Part shown: piece after piece, positions 1-5,993 of the stretch
Numbering within the stretch: position 1 is the first letter of the stretch
Layout: every line of letters starts with the position of its first letter
NCBI GenBank assembly: GCA_031255735.1
Contig: JAIRRY010000001.1
Location: 1 to 34,296, forward strand
Origin: Candidatus Nomurabacteria bacterium
GTDB taxonomy: Bacteria > Patescibacteriota > Saccharimonadia > Saccharimonadales > Saccharimonadaceae
Reading direction: 5' to 3'
Length of the DNA: 34,296 nt
Program-made: the position numbers and the translations under genes
The notes under the pieces: generated by a model
The model's input: the letters and a program-made list of their open reading frames with translations, nothing else
Told to the model about the DNA's origin: nothing
Databases searched by the model: none

Positions 1-236
1 TTGGTTCTGTTCACTTCCAGAAATCTGTTCGCTTCCAGAATTCTATTCACTTCCATAAATAGCTAACCGTGATTAAGTTCCGGTTGCTTCTAGAAGTAGG
101 TTACTCACCATGACTCGAATCTAGTTACTTCCAAAAGAAGTCAACCCTAACTCAAACCTAGTTGTTTCCAAAAGAAGTCAACCCTAACTCAAACCTGGTT
201 ACTTTTGTAAGTAGGTTGCCCACCCTAATTCATAAT
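1..236. repeat. Degenerate tandem repeat array, probably non-coding
   Basis: Seven related units run off the left edge. Three are 18 nt (6-23, 24-41, 42-59), each a variant of TCTGTTCACTTCCAGAAA. Four are longer: 80-120 (41 nt), 121-157 and 158-194 (37 nt, 35 of 37 identical) and 195-236 (42 nt). The shared core on minus is about TTCTGGAAGTRAMYAG. Within the longer units the core pairs with a following copy (GTTACTTC..GAAGTcAAC), so each can form a hairpin. Unit lengths of 37 and 41 are not multiples of three, so the array as a whole is not coding. No spacers separate the units, so it is not a CRISPR array. The minus strand at 56-1 could encode MEVNRILEANRFLEVNRT running off the window, but there is no ribosome binding site. 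Confidence 0.75.
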
Positions 237-288
237 CTTTTTTTTTAATAGACGTATTAAGTATGTTTACTGAGTTTTTTGTGAAAAC

Positions 289-422
289 AAAAAACTCCAT
301 CTAGATGGAGCAAACAATTTACACTGTTCACGCCCACCGTGATTTATTACTTATTACTTATTTATTAAACTTAATCGTCTAATATTTGTACGAATCGTTA
401 CTAATTACTTAGCTTTGATTCT
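289..422 (-). ncRNA. Candidate small structured RNA or attenuated leader, copy 1
   Basis: A consensus promoter (429-457) predicts a start near 422. The RNA opens with a hairpin GAATC..GATTC enclosing CTAA-GTAA-TTAG with a GNRA loop. An unstructured A/U stretch with TAATAAG repeats follows, then the hairpin TCACG-GTGGG-CGTGA (328-342). The last element is an intrinsic terminator: palindrome CTCCATCTAGATGGAG (295-310) followed by U6 near 289. Beyond the terminator, the U-tract is exactly complementary to the next bases, giving hairpin GAGTTTTTTGT-(4)-ACAAAAAACTC (272-297), which shares CTC/GAG with the terminator stem. TAGACGATTAAG (381-370) can also pair with CTTAATACGTCTA (261-249) in read-through RNA, with one bulge. 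I recognise no known RNA family. Confidence 0.5.
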
Positions 423-428
423 ATTGCC

Positions 429-457
429 ATTGTAGCACACATTTTGGTAATTGTCAA
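429..457 (-). promoter_or_regulatory. Consensus sigma-70 promoter for RNA copy 1
   Basis: On minus: TTGACA (452-457), 17-nt spacer, TACAAT (429-434), with TGC before the -10 (extended -10). This is the closest match to consensus in the window, and no CDS follows it. Predicted +1 is near 422. Confidence 0.8.
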
Positions 458-534
458 GAGTCTTATACTAAAATTGTGGTTGTGTATAATTTGTTGGGGG
501 AGGGGGAGGTTATTGTGATACGACGAGCTAAAGA

Positions 535-565
535 TAAAAAAGACCTTCCAAAACTTGAAAAGTCT
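535..565 (-). terminator. Terminator of the tRNA-Cys/tRNA-Leu transcript
   Basis: On minus AGACTTTTC pairs with GGAAGGTCT (9 bp with some G-U pairs, 7-nt loop) and is followed by a run of T, just downstream of tRNA-Leu. Confidence 0.7.
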
Positions 566-569
566 CTTC

Positions 570-657
570 TGGTAGGCGAGGCGGGACTTGAACCCGCAAG
601 GTTGTTTAGACCAACAGATTTTAAGTCTGTCGCGTATACCGATTCCGCCACTCGCCC
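570..657 (-). tRNA. tRNA-Leu (UAA)
   Basis: Cloverleaf with acceptor GGGCGAG/CTCGCCT, a long variable arm as expected for a class II tRNA, anticodon loop CTTAAAA (UAA), T-arm GCGGG-TTCAAGT-CCCGC and G18G19 present. CCA is encoded (570-572). It decodes UUA/UUG and lies 16 nt downstream of tRNA-Cys, probably on the same transcript. Confidence 0.97.
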
Positions 658-673
658 TGGTACACCGTAACTC

Positions 674-747
674 TGGAGGCACGTGCGGGAGTTGCACCCG
701 CCTACGCGGTTTTGCAGACCGCTGCGTAACTGCTCCGCCAACGCGCC
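674..747 (-). tRNA. tRNA-Cys (GCA) with altered D-loop and T-loop contacts
   Basis: Acceptor GGCGCGT/ACGTGCC, anticodon loop CTGCAAA (GCA), discriminator U73 as normal for tRNA-Cys, encoded CCA (674-676). The T-loop reads TGCAACT, so the nearly universal U55 is G. Aligned with E. coli tRNA-Cys the D-loop has A at position 18 instead of G. The G18-pseudoU55 tertiary pair is therefore replaced by A18/G55, while G19-C56 is kept. Stems are intact, so a functional tRNA is likely. Confidence 0.93.
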
Positions 748-759
748 ACAGTATTATTA

Positions 760-768
760 ATTGTATCA
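760..768 (-). promoter_or_regulatory. Extended -10 promoter of tRNA-Cys/tRNA-Leu
   Basis: TGATACAAT on minus, 12 nt upstream of the mature 5' end of tRNA-Cys. No good -35 is visible. Confidence 0.65.
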
Positions 769-775
769 CAGTAAC

Positions 776-805
776 TTGCGACTAGGGGGTATGTTGTGTT
801 AATAT
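776..805 (+). promoter_or_regulatory. Promoter of tRNA-Gly
   Basis: TTGCGA (776-781), 18-nt spacer, TAATAT (800-805). Predicted +1 near 812, just before the tRNA at 816. Confidence 0.6.
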
Positions 806-815
806 TTACCTACCT

Positions 816-891
816 GCGGGTGTAGCTCAGTTGATAGAGCGCTTCCTTGCCATGGAAGAGGTCCAGGGTTTAAGTCCCTGTACCCGCACCA
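816..891 (+). tRNA. tRNA-Gly (GCC) with an A19-U56 tertiary pair
   Basis: Acceptor GCGGGTG/TACCCGC, D-stem GCTC/GAGC, anticodon loop TTGCCAT (GCC), T-stem CAGGG/CCCTG, encoded CCA (889-891). The D-loop reads AGTTGATA, so G19 is A, and the T-loop reads TTTAAGT, so C56 is U. The two changes restore a Watson-Crick pair (A19-U56) in place of the nearly universal G19-C56. All stems are intact. Altered D/T-loop contacts are known in staphylococcal tRNA-Gly species that feed peptidoglycan synthesis; whether that applies here is only a speculation. Confidence 0.95.
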
Positions 892-930
892 ACTAATAGA
901 ACGCTACATGTAGCGTTCTATTAGTTTTTT
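891..930 (+). terminator. Terminator of tRNA-Gly (perfect 36-nt palindrome)
   Basis: 891-926 is a perfect palindrome whose centre is ACGCTACATGTAGCGT, followed by TTTT. It begins on the last base of the tRNA CCA. Confidence 0.85.
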
Positions 931-950
931 ATACGCTATATATAGCGTAT
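931..950. repeat. ATACGCTATA/TATAGCGTAT palindrome
   Basis: A perfect 20-nt palindrome directly after the tRNA-Gly terminator and before the mscL stop. It belongs to a family sharing ACGCTA..TAGCGT with copies near 19954, 19978, 28851 and 28881. A degenerate remnant follows at about 956-968. Confidence 0.8.
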
Positions 951-969
951 AACCACCATATGTAGTGTA

Positions 970-1437
970 TTATTTTTTAGTACCCTTCAGGCTATCACGG
1001 ATCTCTTTTAACACTTTCAGCTGCTCGCTGCCACTTTTTTCAAGATTCTTTTCTTCAACTACTTGTGGCTTTTTAACGCGTAGCTGCATATTAGTTAGCA
1101 CCTTCACGAACATAAATATAGCCGCTGCGATAATCAGGAAATCTAATATAGCCTGAATGAAACTGCCGTAACGAATTTCGGCGTCGCCAACAGTTATGGC
1201 CAGGTCGCTAAAGTTTAGCCCGCCCATTAGCGAGCCAACCATCGGCATTAAAATATCACTCACTAGGCTCGACACGATTTTACCGAATGCTGCACCAATA
1301 ATGACACCAACCGCCAGATCTACCACATTACCGCGGCTAATGAAGGCCTTGAACTCGTTAGTAAACCCTTTTGCGACCTTCAGCCTCGCTTTGGGGTCGG
1401 CTGCTTCCTTTAGTTGCTCTATGCTCGCTTTTGCCAT
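970..1437 (-). CDS. mscL: Large-conductance mechanosensitive channel MscL
   Basis: Stretch-gated channel of the cytoplasmic membrane that releases solutes on hypo-osmotic shock. Residues about 31-60 carry the hallmark RGNVVDLAVGVIIGAAFGKI of TM1, and about 90-112 form TM2. The protein has 155 aa against 136 in E. coli; the extra length is an N-terminal charged extension of about 22 residues and a lysine-rich C-terminal helix. A GAGGAG site (1444-1449) precedes the ATG. The promoter is at 1462-1490. It is convergent with tRNA-Gly and lies downstream of hisS, from which its own promoter separates it. Confidence 0.96.
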   Translation of the reverse strand: MAKASIEQLKEAADPKARLKVAKGFTNEFKAFISRGNVVDLAVGVIIGAAFGKIVSSLVSDILMPMVGSLMGGLNFSDLAITVGDAEIRYGSFIQAILDFLIIAAAIFMFVKVLTNMQLRVKKPQVVEEKNLEKSGSEQLKVLKEIRDSLKGTKK

Positions 1438-1461
1438 CAGAAACTCCTCGTTATTACCTAT

Positions 1462-1490
1462 GTTATATAGTAAAAGTGACAGATTAGCAA
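1462..1490 (-). promoter_or_regulatory. mscL promoter
   Basis: TTGCTA (1485-1490), 17-nt spacer, TATAAC (1462-1467) on minus. The leader includes the GAGGAG ribosome binding site. Confidence 0.55.
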
Positions 1491-1493
1491 GCT

Positions 1494-2789
1494 CTATGAA
1501 TCACCACAAGCGTCGAGTGGATATTCTTCACCCGTTTGCATATCTTTAATTTTCAGATTGCCAGTTTTTACTTCGCTGCTGCCCACTACCACCACATGCT
1601 GCACACCAGATTTATTGGCGTAAGCCATTTTCTTGGCGAATTTCATATCTTCGGTCAAAACATCTACATTTCTACCATCAGCCCTGAGCTTAACAGCCAG
1701 CTTGTAGCTGTAAGCAAATTGTTCAGCCGAGAATGGCAGAACCAGCACGTCGATGGAGGTTTTTGCCGTTGTGCCAACCAACCCAGCGCCTAGCAATGCC
1801 GAGAATAGGCGGGTTAAACCGATAGAAATACCCACGCCTGGATAGCTCTCACTTGAATAGTTACTGGCTAAGTTCTCGTAACGGCCACCGCTGGCAATAG
1901 AGCCAATCTCACGTTCGCGGCCATTTAAGGTGGTTTCGTAAACCGTACCTGTGTAATAGTCTAGCCCACGCACAATCGTTAAATCTATCTGCGCCGTACT
2001 CACACCCTGTTGTTCAAGCAGCTGCATAACTCGCTCAAGTTCTGCTAAGCCAACTTGGTATTCGCTGTTAGCAACCTTCAACGCCTTCAAAGCACCAATA
2101 ATATCAGAATTAGACCCCTTTAGCGCGATCAGGTTCTGCAACTTGCTAACCGCCTCACTCTCTAGCCCCAGCGCCCCTATCTGCGCCACGAACTCCTCAG
2201 GTGTAATTTTAGAGGCGCGATCTAGCACAGCTAAAATGTCGGTTAGCTTGCTGCTTGCACCGATAGACTCAACAAAGCCGCCAATCAGTTTGCGGTTGCT
2301 TATGCGCACCGTAAAATCGCCAAAGTCGAGCTTTTTATAGATAGAATCAACCAGAGCCACACATTCGGCGTCGTAGCTAATGTCTAGGTCGCCACGACCA
2401 ATAATGTCGGCGTCGCACTGGTAAAACTCGCGGTATCGCCCAGCCTGGGCGCGTTCGCCGCGGTAAACCTTGCCAATCTGGCTAACTTTGAATGGAAAAT
2501 TTAGACTGTTCTGTTTGTCAACTACGTAACGCGCCAGTGGCACTGTTAGGTCAAACCTGAGAGCCAGCTTGTTGTTGCCGCGCTCGAGTTCGTAAATCTG
2601 CTTTTCGGTTTCACCGCCAGCTCTGGCCAAAATCACCTCTTTACGGTAAATTAACGGTGTATCGATTGGCAAGAAACCACGCGCTACATGCTCAGCACGA
2701 ATCACATCTTTAATTTTGTCGAATTCCTGCTGCAAAGCAGGCGTGAGTTCCATGAACCCCGATAACGGCTGTGTAGTGACCTTATTCAT
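1494..2789 (-). CDS. hisS: Histidyl-tRNA synthetase
   Basis: Class II synthetase that charges tRNA-His. It shows motif 2 (KVYRGERAQAGRYREFYQCD, about residues 107-126), the histidine-specific LDYYTGTVYE signature (about 266-275), SGGRYENL, motif 3 around GVGISIGLTRL and a C-terminal anticodon-binding domain with LVLPF and VDVLTEDMKF. The length (431 aa) is normal. The start is the ATG at 2789: an extended -10 TGGTATACT (2797-2805) lies only 7 nt upstream and no Shine-Dalgarno site exists, so the mRNA is predicted to be leaderless. Confidence 0.97.
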   Translation of the reverse strand: MNKVTTQPLSGFMELTPALQQEFDKIKDVIRAEHVARGFLPIDTPLIYRKEVILARAGGETEKQIYELERGNNKLALRFDLTVPLARYVVDKQNSLNFPFKVSQIGKVYRGERAQAGRYREFYQCDADIIGRGDLDISYDAECVALVDSIYKKLDFGDFTVRISNRKLIGGFVESIGASSKLTDILAVLDRASKITPEEFVAQIGALGLESEAVSKLQNLIALKGSNSDIIGALKALKVANSEYQVGLAELERVMQLLEQQGVSTAQIDLTIVRGLDYYTGTVYETTLNGREREIGSIASGGRYENLASNYSSESYPGVGISIGLTRLFSALLGAGLVGTTAKTSIDVLVLPFSAEQFAYSYKLAVKLRADGRNVDVLTEDMKFAKKMAYANKSGVQHVVVVGSSEVKTGNLKIKDMQTGEEYPLDACGDS

Positions 2790-2796
2790 ATTTACC

Positions 2797-2805
2797 AGTA
2801 TACCA
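2797..2805 (-). promoter_or_regulatory. hisS extended -10, leaderless start
   Basis: TGGTATACT on minus; its last base is 7 nt before the hisS ATG. Confidence 0.65.
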
Positions 2806-2816
2806 CAAGAGGTAAG

Positions 2817-2839
2817 CAGCCCACACCACAGATGGGCTG
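2817..2839 (-). terminator. Hairpin after the surface protein gene
   Basis: CAGCCCA/TGGGCTG stem, 9-nt loop, between the stop at 2862 and the hisS promoter. There is no strong T-run, so it is a weak intrinsic terminator at best. Confidence 0.45.
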
Positions 2840-2861
2840 TTACTCTAACGCACTTATACTT

Positions 2862-3740
2862 TTAGCGTTTACTAAATCGCTTAACGGCTAGGGAGATACC
2901 CGCTAGCAGAACCACTGTGGCACTTACTGGCAAGATAGAAGCGGCCAGAATGTTCTTTGCGAAGCCGGTTTCTGGGGAATCAAGTTTAACCACGAACGTA
3001 TTACCTGCGGCAGCAGTGTAAGTAACGCCATCAGAGACCACGTTACTGCCAGCCTTAACGACAGCCGCTCCTAAAAAGCCGGCGATATTATCGCCGGAGC
3101 CATTCGGGATAGTAATGGTGCCAGTTGCCGATATAGTGCTACCGGGTTGCGCTTGGCTAGCTATAGTATCGCTCGCAGTAAGCGGTGACACGGGGTCAGC
3201 CGGGCCAAAAGTAACATCACCATCAACATTGACTGTTAATTTTTGGTTGGTATTACCAGCTAAATTTGCCAGGTAGCTGACGTAAAATAAATCGTTAGGT
3301 GTAATCTCGGCATCACCATCCACGTTTAATACAAGTTCGGGCACATTTTCCATGGCGGCCACTAGATTATCGTTTGCTGTGTTGATAGCAGCATTCGCCG
3401 TGCTCGTACCTAACTTAGTAAGTAGGCCACGAATATCATCAATTGAGCCATTGATAGTGATCGGTGAATCAGGATTGGTTGCCAGTTCACCCAATAATGC
3501 AGCATATTCTACAGTATCTAAACCGTAACCACGCTCTTCGTCCCAAACGTCGGCGTCGCAGGTAGGTGGAGTTTTGCCGCTACCAGCGCCAGCACTGACA
3601 CATACATCTTGATCGTCGCTGGCATTAATCACTATGCCATCTGTTAAGTTAATAGTTGAGGCGTAAGCAGCGGGTGCAATCGCCGCAAAGCCCAAAGCGG
3701 CCACACTAGCGGCTACGCTTATTATTTTTGATTTTTGCAT
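2862..3740 (-). CDS. Secreted surface protein with a sortase-like C-terminal anchor
   Basis: Family not recognised. Residues 1-27 form a signal peptide (KSKIIS, hydrophobic core, AYA-S cleavage). The exported part is acidic and rich in Asn, Thr and Gly, with two Cys (CVSAG..PPTC) that could form a disulfide. The C-terminus has the layout of a sortase sorting signal: SPETG, then a hydrophobic stretch of about 20 residues and the tail KRFSKR. SPETG differs from LPXTG at the first position. The protein is therefore probably wall-linked or at least membrane-anchored. A GAGAGGA site precedes the ATG and a full -35/-10 promoter lies upstream, so it is transcribed alone. Confidence 0.8.
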   Translation of the reverse strand: MQKSKIISVAASVAALGFAAIAPAAYASTINLTDGIVINASDDQDVCVSAGAGSGKTPPTCDADVWDEERGYGLDTVEYAALLGELATNPDSPITINGSIDDIRGLLTKLGTSTANAAINTANDNLVAAMENVPELVLNVDGDAEITPNDLFYVSYLANLAGNTNQKLTVNVDGDVTFGPADPVSPLTASDTIASQAQPGSTISATGTITIPNGSGDNIAGFLGAAVVKAGSNVVSDGVTYTAAAGNTFVVKLDSPETGFAKNILAASILPVSATVVLLAGISLAVKRFSKR

Positions 3741-3781
3741 TAATAATCCTCTCGCGAATTGTTAAGGTTAACATTACCTTT

Positions 3782-3811
3782 ATGTTAGCTCCTACCCCAT
3801 AGGTTAGTCAA
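3782..3811 (-). promoter_or_regulatory. Promoter of the surface protein gene
   Basis: TTGACT (3806-3811), 18-nt spacer, TAACAT (3782-3787) on minus, about 40 nt upstream of the ATG. This gene has a normal leader with an SD, unlike the leaderless genes around it. Confidence 0.6.
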
Positions 3812-3840
3812 GTACAAAATTATTACAAGCTTAAAACTCG

Positions 3841-5256
3841 CTAGGCGTAGTTATCTGTCCAGTCGTTTTGCATGAGCACAATGTCGCCAACGGCCACAAA
3901 CTTATCTAAGTTTTCATAAAAACCTAACGGATCATCCACCATGGTGAGCTTACCCGCAAAACCGGCGCGCGCCAGCTCATCAGCTATATAGCCCGTTACG
4001 GAATTTCTCATCAGCACCACTTCGTCAACCTTACCAAGTAGCAACTGCCCAATTGCGCGATGGTTTACCTCAGTTTTATCACCTTGTTCTACTAAACCTG
4101 GCGTCACATAAATTCTACGACTAGCGTGCAGCTCGTCGAGCAGTCTTAACCCAGCACGCACACCGTCCAGATTGCCGTTATAGGTGTCGTCGATGATGGT
4201 CGCGCCGTTGAGGTCGTAAGGTTGCATGCGATGCTCGAAAGGCCGAAGTTCTTTCAACCCAGCACGAATTTCACCGTCACTAAGCCCCATTTTCTGCGCT
4301 AGTTCCACCGCTGCCGAAACAATGCCGATATTATGCCTCCCCAACAGCCCAGAGTCTACTTTAAACTTACCCAAGGAGAACGTAGTGTCAAACGCGCCAA
4401 TTTTTACATTCGTTACCACATTATTCTCAGTTCCATCTTCACTATACATAGTAGTATGCTCATCATCTTCACGCGCTAACACTTCGTTGTCGCTATTTAG
4501 GTAAAGTGGCTGATTTTTCAAATAGTCTTTCAAGCTAAATATATCGTCTAGAATATTCTGTGTAGTTTTAAACGATTCCAGATGCGCGTCGTTGATACCC
4601 GTGATGAAACCAGCGTCTGGATCAACGAATTCGCACATTTTTGCAATATCGCCTGGACGGTACTCGCCTAGCTCAAAAATTAAAATATCTTCGTTGCCCT
4701 TGGTGCTCATTATGAAACGCGCCAAACCGAGTGCTTGGTTAATATTACCTGGCGTTGCTGCTACTTTGCGCCCGCCGCTTAGTACGGTTCGCAACACTTC
4801 TTTGGCACTAGTTTTGCCGTAGCTGCCCACAATCGCAATTTTGTAGCCGCCGTGACCTTTGATATATTGCTTAGCCATGTTGATAGTGTTCCATTCTAGC
4901 GGCTTCTGTACTACATAACGCCCAATCGTAAGCGGCGCAATTAGCACAAACGGCGCTAGAAGCGGTAAACACAAAATGGCCACTATGGCCAAACCATAAC
5001 TCAGAATAGTATTAACAGACATAGCCACCCAAAATATCAGCCCAGTATACACTAATACAAACAGTGCTAGGCATAAAAAAAGTAGCTGCACTTTTAAAGT
5101 TGGCACCATTTGCCCGCGACGCGCCACGGTGCGGAAATCTTTAACCCTGTGTAGCCATTTCAAGTATTGCGGGATGTCATATTCTACCTGTTGGAGCATA
5201 TATAGCAATGTGCGCTCGTAATTTAGAGTTAGCGTTGAACAGTATTTTTTAATCAT
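3841..5256 (-). CDS. Membrane-anchored Mur-ligase-like (MurF-type) protein
   Basis: ATP-dependent amide ligase fold of the Mur family. Two or three membrane segments lie at about residues 54-80 and 84-112. The Mur catalytic core follows: P-loop GSYGKTS (144-150), ELGEYRPGD with Glu195, GINDAHLESF with His225, GRHNIG (307-311), a DDTYNGNLDG box (356-365, the MurF YNANPxS position) and a C-terminal Rossmann-like domain. The N-terminal UDP-MurNAc-peptide-binding domain of normal MurF is absent and replaced by membrane helices, so the substrate is uncertain; a lipid-linked precursor is possible. The ATG overlaps the hydrolase stop (ATGA), which indicates translational coupling. Confidence 0.85.
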   Translation of the reverse strand: MIKKYCSTLTLNYERTLLYMLQQVEYDIPQYLKWLHRVKDFRTVARRGQMVPTLKVQLLFLCLALFVLVYTGLIFWVAMSVNTILSYGLAIVAILCLPLLAPFVLIAPLTIGRYVVQKPLEWNTINMAKQYIKGHGGYKIAIVGSYGKTSAKEVLRTVLSGGRKVAATPGNINQALGLARFIMSTKGNEDILIFELGEYRPGDIAKMCEFVDPDAGFITGINDAHLESFKTTQNILDDIFSLKDYLKNQPLYLNSDNEVLAREDDEHTTMYSEDGTENNVVTNVKIGAFDTTFSLGKFKVDSGLLGRHNIGIVSAAVELAQKMGLSDGEIRAGLKELRPFEHRMQPYDLNGATIIDDTYNGNLDGVRAGLRLLDELHASRRIYVTPGLVEQGDKTEVNHRAIGQLLLGKVDEVVLMRNSVTGYIADELARAGFAGKLTMVDDPLGFYENLDKFVAVGDIVLMQNDWTDNYA

Positions 5257-5978
5257 TTCAGAAAATCCGCAATTAAGTCTGCTACTTCATCGGATTTATC
5301 TAAAAATACGTAGTGCCCGGCGTTAGGCAGGATGTGCAATTTAGAGTTCGGAATTTTGGCCTCAAAAATCTTGGCGTCCGAAATCGGGGCTTCGGTGTCG
5401 TTTTCACCCCAAACCAGCAAGCATGGGAGCTTGATTTTAGGCATGTACGCCGTTAGGTCTTCACTAATAACCTTCTTGAACACTTCACGTATCACGCCGT
5501 TAGTGGCCGCGTAGTCGCTAGAACGCATTCTTGCCGCTACGTTTTTGAACCCTGGCAGTTTAGCGAATGGCCTGCCGAGCTTCAATAACCTATGTTTAGC
5601 GCTCATCTGTGGTTTCACGCCTGCTGAGCCTAAAAAGACCAACTTTTCGGCCTTAAACTTTCCCTCGCCCACACCTTTTAGTATGATACGGCCACCGAAA
5701 GAGTGCCCAACAATCGCGTAGACGTTTTCTAGCCCCAGCTTCTTAGTAAACTCAGCTACAAAATTGGCATAACTGGCTACATCCCAGGCGGTTTTTGGCT
5801 CGTCGCTACCACCAAAACCAGGAAGATTTAGCCCGACTACACGGTACCTACTCTTTAGCTCAGCAAACAAACCATCGAAAGCTGCGGCATTCGACCCCCA
5901 ACCGTGCAAAAACAACAACACCTTACCCTTACCAATATCTGTATACTCGGTCATCAATCCGTCAACAACAAGTTTCAT
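5253..5978 (-). CDS. Alpha/beta hydrolase
   Basis: Serine hydrolase of the alpha/beta fold, 241 aa, probably cytoplasmic. Oxyanion motif HGWG (25-28), nucleophile elbow GHSFGG (Ser93), acid Asp194 in GENDTEAP and His222 in NAGHYVF complete the triad. The substrate cannot be told from sequence. The ATG at 5978 is chosen because TGTTATAAT lies 6 nt upstream and matches the leaderless pattern; a longer reading frame extends to 6029 but would run through the promoter. It forms a two-gene operon with the Mur-like ligase through an ATGA overlap, which suggests an envelope-related job. Confidence 0.88.
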   Translation of the reverse strand: MKLVVDGLMTEYTDIGKGKVLLFLHGWGSNAAAFDGLFAELKSRYRVVGLNLPGFGGSDEPKTAWDVASYANFVAEFTKKLGLENVYAIVGHSFGGRIILKGVGEGKFKAEKLVFLGSAGVKPQMSAKHRLLKLGRPFAKLPGFKNVAARMRSSDYAATNGVIREVFKKVISEDLTAYMPKIKLPCLLVWGENDTEAPISDAKIFEAKIPNSKLHILPNAGHYVFLDKSDEVADLIADFLK

Positions 5979-5993
5979 GCTAGAATTATAACA
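5978..5993. promoter_or_regulatory. Divergent overlapping -10 elements for two leaderless genes
   Basis: Only 14 nt separate the two ATGs. Plus: TGC-TAGAAT (5978-5986), 6 nt, ATG of rarA. Minus: TGT-TATAAT (5993-5985), 6 nt, ATG of the hydrolase. The -10 hexamers overlap by two bases and each TG extension lies inside the opposite start codon region, so RNA polymerase cannot occupy both at once. Confidence 0.75.

Noticed and set aside
121-194. Two near-identical 37-nt repeats, length typical of CRISPR repeats
   Set aside because: They are directly adjacent without spacers, and no cas genes are present.
496-509. G-rich run as a possible G-quadruplex
   Set aside because: Only two G5 runs plus a GG; the four G-tracts needed are not present.
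476-670. Plus-strand ORF with SD-like GGAGG and the peptide LEPARLFRPTDFKSVAYTDS
   Set aside because: The second half is the antisense of tRNA-Leu(UAA), a well-known false protein; the rest has no support.
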